From NCBI GenBank assembly GCA_009469585.1, contig SSXW01000001.1, positions 1 to 64,000 of the forward strand: a stretch of 64,000 nt of DNA, written 5' to 3'. This document shows positions 56,901 to 64,000 of this stretch, one piece after another. Below the pieces are notes generated by a model. The model ran no database searches. It had not been told where the DNA came from and saw only the letters and a program-made list of their open reading frames with translations. The translations under genes were made by a program, and so were the position numbers. This DNA comes from Dechloromonas sp. Dech2017. GTDB taxonomy: Bacteria > Pseudomonadota > Gammaproteobacteria > Burkholderiales > Rhodocyclaceae. Position 1 is the first letter of the stretch, and each line of letters begins with the position of its first letter.

Positions 56901-57547
56901 GCCCGGCGGCCCGCCGGATCGGGGCGCTGAAGGTGGAGCGCGACTTCGATTACATCGTCGACGACATCGGCTCGCTGCTCGACGAGTCGAAAGACGGCCT
57001 GGCCCGCGTCCGCAAGATCGTCCTCGACCTGAAGAATTTCTCGCACGCCGGCGAACAGGCATGGCAATCGGCCGACCTGCACCAGGGGCTGGATTCGACG
57101 CTCAACATCGTCTGGAACGAGCTCAAGTACAAATGCAAGGTGGTCAAGGAGTACGGCGAACTGCCCAAGGTCAGCTGCATGATTTCGCAACTGAACCAGG
57201 TGTTCATGAACCTGCTGGTCAATGCCGGGCATGCCATCGAAGGCCAGGGAACGATCACCATCCGGACGTCGGTGATCGATGACGGCCAGGTTTGCGTCGA
57301 AATCCGCGATACCGGCAAGGGCATGCCGCCGGAAATCATCGGCCGCATCTTCGAGCCCTTTTTCACCACCAAGCCGGTGGGCAAGGGCACCGGGCTGGGC
57401 TTGTCGCTTGCCTACGGTATTATCGAGAAGCATCATGGACGTATCGAGGTTGACAGTACGCCGGGTCTGGGTACGGTCTTCCGCGTCATCCTCCCGATCA
57501 ACCAGAATGCCGGCCGGGCCGGTAAAACACCGGAGATTGCCGCATGA
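53972..57547 (+). CDS. Large sensor histidine kinase (Cache, PAS, GAF, PAS)
   Basis: 1191 residues. A transmembrane segment near residue 12-27, a periplasmic Cache-like domain, a second membrane segment (about 328-350), PAS (about 365-470), PAS (about 480-600), GAF (about 605-765) and a third PAS (about 785-900). The kinase core has HisKA of the NtrB-like type (VAHELNNPIGF) and ATPase motifs NLLVNAGHAI, DTGKGMPP and GKGTGLGLSL. No receiver is attached. It starts 4 bases after the previous gene and overlaps the next by 4. Confidence 0.94.
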   Translation: MSLPWSPFLRLFLPAATLIVLGTWLVVDNGREARLSEVQGSEAVNVRLGAGILERQTQGVLQDLKYLGRHNASHLAGVSEGDVAWEEMGRDFVDFLATHPVYDQMRWLDETGQERLRVDLVDGQPRQAPREHLQNKADRYYFSETMRLPPGEVYISPIDLNVERGKISEPYKPSLRLAMPVADDEGVKRGMIVLNFQAATMIARLKAAVPNVHDRLMLVNAAGYFIVAPDPADEWGFMFGDARRTLVERHPASWSRIDRGEAGQFVDADGLWTFQTVYPRQAIRSLGLSGDSRADQVTEEELHAARWHVVTLMPEAQLHGLLREGEGVKLAIAGGLLLLAAGGGVMVAQARGRERQAEQRFRMYFEQARVGMGVSSPDRRWLAVNPELCAIFKYSADELLARTWSELTHPDDLAANVVMFNSVLRGESDGYTLEKRFLRGDGGTVDVSIAARVVRKADGRPDYFIVVVEDISRRIRAEKDRQSSLETLSRFIDNFPGIAYIKDEQSRLRFVSRQALHFLGKERDDLVGRRTEDIFPGDLGLKLLEDDQRILASGQAEVASETYGGHHFETIKFLIPHGDGPASLGGIAIDVTERRRNEQKLALFAARSAALLAMPAKGRELPETDFMRHVLDVAEDLTGSRIGFMHFVNADQESIELIAWSTRTLDYYCRAVFDRHYPISQAGIWADAARLKEPVVINDYAAVARPGALPEGHSHLERLVSIPVMEGDLVRMMMGVGNKPGSYDDTDVETLQLLGSEAWRILSQQRAVNALELANQVVVASPVVSFRWAAADGWPVIFVSDNVTRWGYTPEALKAGDPPFAELIHPDDRPRIAAEVAAKTAAGCRDYEQEYRILTCENKAIWVVDRTSVHRDADGRVLYFDGVLTDITERKAQQLKLAATLAEQKLLNKRLEEAHNQLLQSEKMASIGQLAAGVAHELNNPIGFVHSNLGTLDGYVRDLMEIIAAQDALVEAELPDSPAARRIGALKVERDFDYIVDDIGSLLDESKDGLARVRKIVLDLKNFSHAGEQAWQSADLHQGLDSTLNIVWNELKYKCKVVKEYGELPKVSCMISQLNQVFMNLLVNAGHAIEGQGTITIRTSVIDDGQVCVEIRDTGKGMPPEIIGRIFEPFFTTKPVGKGTGLGLSLAYGIIEKHHGRIEVDSTPGLGTVFRVILPINQNAGRAGKTPEIAA
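55115..55152 (-). repeat. T-tract/GTYGACCGC element, copy 14
   Basis: On minus, ATTTGAAAATTGCGCATAAT then TCCGG precede GTTGACCGC (55126-55118). It is antisense inside the large kinase gene, whose sense codons read A-V-N-P-E-L. Its ATTTGAAAATTG part matches copy 12. Confidence 0.65.
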
Positions 57548-58860
57548 GCGACGAACTCGCTCCCGCCACCCTGCTCTTCGTCGATGACGAACCGGGTATT
57601 CTTTCCGCACTACGTCGCCTGTTCCGGCCGCACGGCTATCGCATCCTGATCGCCGAAAGCGGCCAGCTCGGGCTGGCCGAACTGGAGAAGACGCCGGTCG
57701 ATCTGGTCATTTCCGACATGCGCATGCCGGAAATGGACGGCGCCAGTTTCCTCAAGGAGGTCCGCCAGCGCTGGCCGCAAACCATACGCATCCTGCTTAC
57801 CGGCTACGCCGATGTCGGGTCGACGGTGGCGGCGATCAACGAAGGCCAGATCTACCGCTACATAGCCAAGCCCTGGGACGATAACGAAATTCTCGGCATC
57901 GTGCGCGATGCGCTGGAAAGGAACCGGCTGGAATCGGAGAACAAGCGCCTGACGGCGCTCGCCCAGGCACAGAACGAGGAATTGAAGACGCTCAACGCCA
58001 GCCTGGAGCACAAGGTGGCCGAGCGCACCGCCGAGTTGCAGCAGGCGCTTGGCTTCGTCGAGCAGACCCACGCCGAGTTGAAGAAGGCCTTCCTGAGCAG
58101 CGTCCAGGTCTTCGCCGGGCTTTCCGAACTGCGCAGCGCCCAGGCCGGCAGCCGCATGGCCGGGCACGGCCGGCGGGTGGCCGACATGGCCCGCAACCTG
58201 GCACTGCGCATGAAACTGCCCGAAAACGATGTCCAGAACATCATGTTGGCCGGCCTCCTGCACGACATCGGCAAGATGGGGCTACCCGACGACCTGCTCG
58301 GCAAGGCCTTCAACACGCTCAACCCGGAACAGCGGGCGCTGGTCATGAAACACCCGGTGATCGGCCAGAACATCCTGATGGCCATCGAGAAATTCAAGGA
58401 AACGGCCATCCTCGTCCGCCACCATCACGAGCATTTCGACGGCAACGGCTATCCCGACCGCCTGGCCGGCATCGCCATCCCCAAGGGTTGCCGCATCCTC
58501 AGCGTGGTCAACGACTACGACGCGCTGCAGGTCGGCACGCTGGTGCAAAGGCCGTTGCAGCCGGAAGAGGCGCTGGCCTTCCTGGTCGACAACAGCGGCA
58601 AGCGCTACGACCCGGCCGTGGTCGACGCCTTCGTCAAGCAGATCGCCGAAACCAAGCGCGGCGGCATCACCGAGATTCCCATGCGCCCGATGCACCTGAA
58701 ACCGGGCATGGTGCTCAGCCGCGACCTGCTGCACAAGGACGGCTACCTGCTCTTCGCCAAGGGCAGCGCCCTGACGGCCGATGTCATCGGCCAGATGGTC
58801 AAGCTCGAACAGGGCGAGAAGCAGAATCTGACACTCTATATTCGCCAGGAGGAGAAATGA
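57544..58860 (+). CDS. RpfG-type REC-HD-GYP response regulator
   Basis: 438 residues. Receiver (about 8-125, with LVISDMRMPEMDG), a coiled-coil linker (about 130-180), and an HD-GYP domain (about 185-400) with HDIGKMGLPDD and HHHEHFDGNGYPDR. The HD-GYP signature is complete, so it should degrade cyclic-di-GMP when phosphorylated. Its ATG overlaps the kinase stop, and the next gene's ATG overlaps its stop. Confidence 0.95.
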   Translation: MSDELAPATLLFVDDEPGILSALRRLFRPHGYRILIAESGQLGLAELEKTPVDLVISDMRMPEMDGASFLKEVRQRWPQTIRILLTGYADVGSTVAAINEGQIYRYIAKPWDDNEILGIVRDALERNRLESENKRLTALAQAQNEELKTLNASLEHKVAERTAELQQALGFVEQTHAELKKAFLSSVQVFAGLSELRSAQAGSRMAGHGRRVADMARNLALRMKLPENDVQNIMLAGLLHDIGKMGLPDDLLGKAFNTLNPEQRALVMKHPVIGQNILMAIEKFKETAILVRHHHEHFDGNGYPDRLAGIAIPKGCRILSVVNDYDALQVGTLVQRPLQPEEALAFLVDNSGKRYDPAVVDAFVKQIAETKRGGITEIPMRPMHLKPGMVLSRDLLHKDGYLLFAKGSALTADVIGQMVKLEQGEKQNLTLYIRQEEK

Positions 58861-59423
58861 GCCGGGTGATGATCGTCGACGACGAGGTCGACATTCTCAA
58901 GTCCCTGAAGCGCCTGCTGCGCGTGGCCCCTTGCGCCTATGGCGGGCAGACCTTCACGCTCGAGGTCGAAGCCTACAGCGTGCCGTCCGAGGCACTGGAA
59001 CGGGCGCGGCACGAGGAGTTCGATCTGTTCATCAGCGACTTCCGCATGCCGAAAATGGATGGCATCGAGTTTCTCAAGGGCACCAAGGAACTGCAGCCCG
59101 ATGCCGCCCGCCTCATCCTCTCCGGCTACGCCGACCTGAATGCACTGGTCAGGGCGGTCAACGAGGTCGGCATCGAACGTTTCATCGGCAAGCCGTGGAA
59201 CGACTACGACTTGATGGCGGCCATCGGCCAGGCCCTGTCGCATCGGCAACTGCTGCTCGAAAACCGCCAGTTGGCCAATCTGGTGCGCCTGGAGATGGGC
59301 GACATGACGGCCGAGCAGGTCGAGGCCGAGCGGCTGGAAGCACTGGAGCCAGGTATCACGGACGTGCATTGGGGGCCGGACGGCTCGGTGCTGCTCGACC
59401 CCGAGTTCCGTAGCAAAGACTGA
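58857..59423 (+). CDS. Stand-alone receiver protein
   Basis: 188 residues. One RpfG-like receiver (MIVDDEVDILKSL, then FISDFRMPKMDG and a KPWND end) and a short C-terminal tail that mentions no known output domain. It may shuttle phosphate between the kinases of the operon. GGAG precedes ATGA, which overlaps the HD-GYP gene stop. Confidence 0.88.
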   Translation: MSRVMIVDDEVDILKSLKRLLRVAPCAYGGQTFTLEVEAYSVPSEALERARHEEFDLFISDFRMPKMDGIEFLKGTKELQPDAARLILSGYADLNALVRAVNEVGIERFIGKPWNDYDLMAAIGQALSHRQLLLENRQLANLVRLEMGDMTAEQVEAERLEALEPGITDVHWGPDGSVLLDPEFRSKD

Positions 59424-59426
59424 GCC

Positions 59427-60071
59427 ATGGCCGAGCAGGAGAACAACAGCCTGACCTTCAAGCTGGTCTATTACGGACCGGCGCAGAGCGGCAAGACAAC
59501 CAATCTGCTGCGCCTGCACGACCAGTTGTCGCCCGAACTGAAGGGCGAGCTGATGACCATGGAAACCAAGGACGACCGGACGCTGTTTTTCGACCTGTTG
59601 CCGCTCGGCTTCCGGGCGCCATCCGGGCTGCTGATCAAGTTTCGCGTGTTCACCGTGCCCGGCCAGGTGGCCCACGACGGGACGCGCAAGGCGGTGCTGT
59701 CGCGGGCCGACGGCATCGTCTTCGTGGCCGATTCGGACCGGGCGCAAGAGACCAACAACGGCGAGTCATTCCAGAGCATGTCGGATAACTGCCATCGGGT
59801 CGGGCTGGATTTTGCCAACCTGCCGCTGGTCGTCCAGTTCAACAAGTGCGACCTGCCGAACGCCGTTCCCGAGGCGGAAATCCGCGAGCGCTGGTCGGCC
59901 GCGCCATGGCCGCTGGTTTTCGCGGTGGCGCTCAACGGCCAGGGCGTCGAGGCCACCTTCGAGGCGCTGTTGCGCGCCGTATTTCGTCACCAGGCCGAGC
60001 GGCTCGCCCTGGCGACGACGCACGGACTCGACGAAGAGGCCTTCGTCGCCGGTGCCCTGGGCCGGCCATGA
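59427..60071 (+). CDS. MglA-type small GTPase
   Basis: 214 residues. P-loop GPAQSGKTTNL, a switch region with DRTLFFDLLPL, the VPGQVAHDGTRK motif, and the guanine specificity motif NKCDLP. The family (MglA of Myxococcus and relatives) sets cell polarity and steers type IV pili and gliding. No MglB-like Roadblock protein (its usual activator) is visible in the window. The gene lies between the receiver and the second kinase, 3 bases after the former and overlapping the latter by 4. Confidence 0.9.
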   Translation: MAEQENNSLTFKLVYYGPAQSGKTTNLLRLHDQLSPELKGELMTMETKDDRTLFFDLLPLGFRAPSGLLIKFRVFTVPGQVAHDGTRKAVLSRADGIVFVADSDRAQETNNGESFQSMSDNCHRVGLDFANLPLVVQFNKCDLPNAVPEAEIRERWSAAPWPLVFAVALNGQGVEATFEALLRAVFRHQAERLALATTHGLDEEAFVAGALGRP

Positions 60072-61273
60072 GCGACCTCGGATTCGATCATGAATGGCGG
60101 CTCGGCGAACTGCTCGACAACGCTTCGCTGACTCGCATCGGCCCGGACATGGCCGAGTTGCTGGGGGGCGAGCTGGCTATCCTGGATTTCGACGAGCGCT
60201 TGCTGTGGGGCGCGCTTGCGCCGTCGGCCCGGCGCCAGCCGGTGGTTCTCGAACTCGAGCCGATCGGCTTCGTGGCCGGTGAGGCGGTGGAGCCAGCGGC
60301 GCTGGCCGCCGCCACCCGCTTGCTGACGGCCCTGCTGCGCGCCGAACTGCGCTTCAAGATGGCGTCGACGCTGCATCTCGAAGCCGTGGCCGAGGATTTC
60401 GAGTCGCTGAAGCGCGAGCACGCCCGTCTGCTCGAATCGGAAGGTCGTTACCGCAAGCTGTCGGAGGAACTGGAGGCGCGCGTCAAGGCCCAGGTTGCCG
60501 TGCTCGAGGAGCGCCAGCAGATGCTCTACGAAGCCGAGAAGCTGGCTTCGGTCGGCCAGTTGGCGGCCGGCATGGCGCACGAGATCAACAACCCGCTCGG
60601 CTTCATCCGCAGCAACCTGGGCACTTTCAAGACTTACCTGGGACGCCTTGCCGAATTCGGGGGCCGGCTGGCCGAAGGCGAGGCAGCCTGGAAGGCGCTC
60701 GACCTGGAGTTCGTGCTCGAGGATGGCGAGGACCTGCTGACCGACACGGCCAAGGGCATCGACCGCATTGCCCGCATCGTCGCCGACCTCAAGAGCTTTT
60801 CCAACATCGACCGGGCCAGCGAAGAGTTTGCCGACATCAACAATTGCCTGCGCCACGCGGCCAGCATCATCGAGACCCAGCTGCCGCCGGGCATCAACCT
60901 CAAGCTCGACCTGTTGCCGCTGCCCGGGCTGGTCTGCCTGCCCGGCCACCTCAACCAGCTTTTCTTCAGCCTGATGCGCAATGCCGTGCTGGCCATCCAG
61001 GATGCCGGACGGCCGGGGCTGGTCCGCGTCAGCAGCCTGGCCGACGATGACGGCATCCGGATCGCCATCCACGACGACGGTATCGGCATGACCGCCGAGC
61101 AGCGTGACAAGGCCTTCCAGCCCTTCTACACGACGCGGCCGGTCGGGGCCGGGGCCGGGCTCGGCTTGGCGACCGCCCGCAATATCGTCCTCGCCCACAG
61201 TGGCCGCATCGATCTCGACAGCACGCCCGATGTCGGCACCACTGTCAGCATTTTCTTCCCGACACCCAAATGA
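60068..61273 (+). CDS. Soluble sensor histidine kinase
   Basis: 401 residues without a membrane segment. A short N-terminal sensory region (1-120) is followed by a coiled coil (about 120-160), HisKA of NtrB type (GMAHEINNPLGFIRSNLG) and an ATPase with NAVLAIQDAG, DDGIGM and GAGAGLGLATA. It lacks a receiver. Its HisKA resembles that of the large kinase of the operon. It overlaps the MglA-type gene by 4 bases and the next gene by 4. Confidence 0.92.
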   Translation: MSDLGFDHEWRLGELLDNASLTRIGPDMAELLGGELAILDFDERLLWGALAPSARRQPVVLELEPIGFVAGEAVEPAALAAATRLLTALLRAELRFKMASTLHLEAVAEDFESLKREHARLLESEGRYRKLSEELEARVKAQVAVLEERQQMLYEAEKLASVGQLAAGMAHEINNPLGFIRSNLGTFKTYLGRLAEFGGRLAEGEAAWKALDLEFVLEDGEDLLTDTAKGIDRIARIVADLKSFSNIDRASEEFADINNCLRHAASIIETQLPPGINLKLDLLPLPGLVCLPGHLNQLFFSLMRNAVLAIQDAGRPGLVRVSSLADDDGIRIAIHDDGIGMTAEQRDKAFQPFYTTRPVGAGAGLGLATARNIVLAHSGRIDLDSTPDVGTTVSIFFPTPK

Positions 61274-63510
61274 CCGATTACGCCAGCCTCTTTACCGGCA
61301 AGTCCGGGGCCTCCCAGGCACCGGCCACGCATCTGACGCCGCCCAAGTATCGCCTGTTGCTGGTCGATGACGAGCTGGGCATCGTCAAGGCCCTGACCCG
61401 CGTCTTCCGCCAGGAAAACTACGAGGTGGTCAGTGCTTCGAGCGGCAAGGAGGGCCTGGAGCGGCTGGCCGAGGGGGCTGTGCACCTGGTGATCAGCGAC
61501 TTCATGATGCCCGGCATGAACGGCGCCCAGTTCCTGCACGAGGTCAAGCAGCGCTCGCCCGACACCATCCGCATCATGCTGACCGGCCACGCCAACACCG
61601 ACGCGGTGATGGGGGCGATCAACGATGGGGCAGTGTACAAATTCATCCTCAAACCGTGGAACGACGACGACCTGCGGGTGACGGTGGCGCTGGCCCTCGA
61701 GCAGTTCGACCTGATCGCCCGCAATCGGGCGCTCAAATCGGAGAACGACAAGAAGAACAAGGAGATCTCGGCGCTGTCGCGCCTGGCGGCGACCCATCAC
61801 AGCCGCCTGGGCATTATGCTGCACAAGAAGAACCTGCTTTCCCCGGCCCAGTTGCAGGAGCTGACCCTGTTGCAGGAGCGCCGCAAGGAGCCGCTGATCA
61901 CCCTGCTGCTCGAGAAGGAATGGGTGGATGAGCGGCGCATCCGCGACCTGCTGGTCAAGGAAATGCTGATCGAGGAGGTGCAGTTGCCCGAGTTCCGGGT
62001 CGATCCGGTGCTCGGTGAGCTGATTCCGCACAGCTTCTGCCAGCGCCAGCTGGTCGTGCCGCTCAAGCTCGACGGCAAGCGCCTGCTGCTGGCCATGGCC
62101 GATCCGCTCGACGAGGGGCTGATCGAGGAAATCCGCTTCACGGCCGGTCTCGACCTCAAGGTGGTGACGGCTGACATCGAGGCCATCCGCAAGAAGATCG
62201 GCGAAATCTACGGCGGCGACGAGCTCGATTTCAAGGAGCTGGAAACCCTGGTCAGTTCGCCCGATCCCTACGAGGGCATCGAGATCGTCATCGAGGACGA
62301 CGATGCCGCCCGCCTCGAGGATCTGCTGCGCGACACCGAGTCGCCGCCGGCCATCCGCATCGCCAACGCCATCATCCTCGAGGCCATCCGCCTGGGCGCC
62401 TCGGACATCCACATCCAGCCGCGCACCAAGAGCGTCGTCGTGCGTTATCGCATCGACGGGGTGCTGATCGACAAGATCCATATCCCGCACCAACTGCACC
62501 AGTCGCTGGTATCGCGCCTGAAGATCATGTCGGAGCTCGACATTTCCGAACGCCGCCGGCCGCAGGACGGGCGGATCACCGTCAAGACACCGATGCGCAT
62601 GGTGGACCTGCGCATTTCGACGTTGCCGACGATCAATGGCGAGAAGGTGGTGATGCGCATTCTCGACCGCAACTCGGCGGTGCACGGTATCGAGAGGCTG
62701 GGCTTCGCGGCCGGCGACCTGGCCCGGGTCAGCGACATGGTGGCGCGGCCGCAAGGCATCATCCTGGCTACCGGCCCGACCGGCAGCGGCAAGACGACGA
62801 CGCTCTACTCGCTGCTCCAGCACGACGCGACGCCCGACAAGAATTACGTGACCATCGAGGATCCGGTCGAGTACTACCTCGACATGGCCGGCCAGGTGCT
62901 GGTCCGCGAGAAGATCGGCCTGACCTTTCCCAGCATCCTGCGCGCCCTGTTGCGCCAGGACCCGGACGTCGTGCTGCTCGGCGAGATCCGCGACTTCGAG
63001 ACGGCCGAAGTCGCCTTCCATGCGGCGCTGACCGGCCACCTGGTCTATTCGACGCTGCACACCAACTCGGCCATCGCCACCATTGCCCGCCTGTTCGACC
63101 TCGGCCTCAAGCCCTACGTGGTGGCGACGGCGCTCGAGGGCATCATCGCCCAGCGCCTGGTGCGCCAGATCTGTCCGGCCTGCCGCAGCGAGGCGCCGGC
63201 CGACCCGACGCTCGCCGCCCGCCTTGGCGGCCCCTTCCGCAACATACAAACCGTGCAACGCGGCAAGGGCTGCCCGGCCTGTCACGGCACCGGCTACAAG
63301 GGGCGCATCGGGCTCTACGAGGTGCTGACGCTGGACGACGACCTGCGCGATCGCATCGGCTGCGGCGCCAGCGTGCTGGAGATTCGCCGGCTGGTCCGCG
63401 AAAAGGGGCTGCGCGGCATCGGCCAGCACGCCGCCGAGCGTGTCCAGGCCGGGGCGACCAGCCTGGAAGAGATCCTGCGCGTGCTCGGGCCGCAGGCCGG
63501 GGAGGACTGA
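61270..63510 (+). CDS. REC-MshEN-GspE/PilB-type ATPase fusion
   Basis: 746 residues. An RpfG-type receiver (about 27-145: LVISDFMMPGMNG) is joined to an MshEN-like domain (about 175-300) whose first motif RLGIMLHKKNLLSPAQLQ resembles the cyclic-di-GMP binding signature; a second copy is degenerate. The type II secretion/type IV pilus motor ATPase follows, with Walker A GPTGSGKTTT near residue 502, Walker B LLGEIRD and zinc cysteines CPAC near 635 and 669. ATPases of this family power pilus or pseudopilus extension. Fusion to a receiver is unusual and implies control by phosphorylation. Its ATG overlaps the kinase stop. Confidence 0.93.
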   Translation: MTDYASLFTGKSGASQAPATHLTPPKYRLLLVDDELGIVKALTRVFRQENYEVVSASSGKEGLERLAEGAVHLVISDFMMPGMNGAQFLHEVKQRSPDTIRIMLTGHANTDAVMGAINDGAVYKFILKPWNDDDLRVTVALALEQFDLIARNRALKSENDKKNKEISALSRLAATHHSRLGIMLHKKNLLSPAQLQELTLLQERRKEPLITLLLEKEWVDERRIRDLLVKEMLIEEVQLPEFRVDPVLGELIPHSFCQRQLVVPLKLDGKRLLLAMADPLDEGLIEEIRFTAGLDLKVVTADIEAIRKKIGEIYGGDELDFKELETLVSSPDPYEGIEIVIEDDDAARLEDLLRDTESPPAIRIANAIILEAIRLGASDIHIQPRTKSVVVRYRIDGVLIDKIHIPHQLHQSLVSRLKIMSELDISERRRPQDGRITVKTPMRMVDLRISTLPTINGEKVVMRILDRNSAVHGIERLGFAAGDLARVSDMVARPQGIILATGPTGSGKTTTLYSLLQHDATPDKNYVTIEDPVEYYLDMAGQVLVREKIGLTFPSILRALLRQDPDVVLLGEIRDFETAEVAFHAALTGHLVYSTLHTNSAIATIARLFDLGLKPYVVATALEGIIAQRLVRQICPACRSEAPADPTLAARLGGPFRNIQTVQRGKGCPACHGTGYKGRIGLYEVLTLDDDLRDRIGCGASVLEIRRLVREKGLRGIGQHAAERVQAGATSLEEILRVLGPQAGED

Positions 63511-63512
63511 GC

Positions 63513-64000
63513 ATGGACATCTTCGTCTGGAGCGACCGCTACATGACCGGCGAGGCCGTCGTCGATAGCGAACATCAGGAACTGGTCCGCATCATCAACT
63601 GGGTGGTCGAGCACCAAAGCCTGCCGGAAGGCGACAGCAAGCTGCGCGAGGTGCTCGATCAGCTGGCCAGCTATGCCGTCATGCACTTCAGCCACGAGGA
63701 GGAGCTGATGGCGCGCGAGCGCTGCGACCCGCGCTTCATCAAGGCCCACGTCGCGGTGCATCGCGAGTTCGCGCTGCAGGTTGGGAAAATGCTCGAATTT
63801 GGCGGTCGACCGCAGGATATCGAATATCTGCTGCGCTTCTTGAGCAGCTGGCTGGCCCACCACATCCTCGGCATCGACCAGTCGATGGCCAGGCAGCTTG
63901 CCGCCATCCGTTCCGGCACCTCGCCGGAAGCCGCCTACGAAGCCGAGAAGAGCCTGGTCCGCGACCCGACCAATGCGAGCCTGCTCGATGCGATGAACGC
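63513..64000 (+). CDS. Hemerythrin-domain protein, partial at window end
   Basis: The open frame starts 2 bases after the previous stop and runs off the window. The first ~135 residues are a bacteriohemerythrin: VDSEHQELV, HFSHEEELM, HVAVHREF and WLAHHILGID supply the di-iron histidines and acids. After that begins a helix typical of hemerythrin proteins with a C-terminal output, often GGDEF. Oxygen or NO sensing is the family role. A T-tract/GTCGACCGC copy lies in its coding part. Confidence 0.88.
   Translation, partial: MDIFVWSDRYMTGEAVVDSEHQELVRIINWVVEHQSLPEGDSKLREVLDQLASYAVMHFSHEEELMARERCDPRFIKAHVAVHREFALQVGKMLEFGGRPQDIEYLLRFLSSWLAHHILGIDQSMARQLAAIRSGTSPEAAYEAEKSLVRDPTNASLLDAMN
63785..63817 (+). 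repeat. T-tract/GTYGACCGC element, copy 15
   Basis: GAAAATGCTCGAATTTGGCG precedes GTCGACCGC at 63805-63813, in sense within the hemerythrin gene, in the frame GGT-CGA-CCG. The core here extends to the 12-base palindrome GCGGTCGACCGC. Confidence 0.65.

Overview
The window looks like the chromosome of a GC-rich betaproteobacterium, most probably of the Rhodocyclales (Azonexus/Dechloromonas-like). This rests on gene content read by eye: rimO, hslO, ccoG, fliW, a PEP-CTERM protein, and large cyclic-di-GMP and two-component families. It was not tested by a search. There is one tRNA gene and no rRNA, CRISPR array or replication origin.

Region 1, about 1-10,700: the right part of an integrative element, lower in GC than the rest. 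It ends at tRNA-Val(UAC) (10699-10774, minus). From the tRNA inward it carries three direct repeats, a P4-type tyrosine integrase, an AlpA-like regulator, an uncertain ORF, three tandem genes of the inovirus Gp2/YagK-YfjJ family, an unknown gene, and two complete tandem type I methyltransferase (hsdM) genes. The specificity gene hsdS is cut after about 40 codons by what looks like an IS66-type insertion sequence end. The left end of the element is outside the window.

Region 2, about 10,950-50,700: ordinary backbone, mostly housekeeping and stress genes. These include an HD-GYP protein, rimO, a GlcD-type oxidoreductase, a histidine kinase with hslO and an ArsC/YffB protein, a MocR-like aminotransferase/regulator, norEF-like genes divergent from ccoG, tex, fliW, a gamma-carbonic anhydrase, a dicarboxylate symporter, rlmJ, a sugar-phosphate mutarotase, a 7TM diguanylate cyclase, prfC, moaE, a chemoreceptor, clpB and a large hybrid kinase. 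One AT-rich PEP-CTERM gene (23483-25405) with non-coding flanks interrupts this backbone between ccoG and tex.

Region 3, about 50,990-64,000: a very tight plus-strand signalling operon. In order it encodes a REC-PAS-PAS-GGDEF-EAL-REC protein, a Cache-PAS-GAF histidine kinase, a REC-HD-GYP protein, a stand-alone REC protein, an MglA-type GTPase, a second soluble histidine kinase, a REC-MshEN-GspE/PilB-type ATPase fusion and a hemerythrin-domain protein. Nearly all genes overlap or lie within 4 bases of each other. Phosphotransfer, cyclic-di-GMP turnover, a polarity-type GTPase and a secretion/pilus motor ATPase therefore appear to be made together. This is the best candidate in the window for an undescribed system.

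A second window-wide signal is a recurring element made of one to three T-tracts, often spaced about one helical turn, directly upstream of GTYGACCGC. I found 15 clear copies between 13.9 and 63.8 kb, 11 on plus and 4 on minus. They lie both between and inside genes, where they bring locally AT-rich codons. The island has no clear copy.
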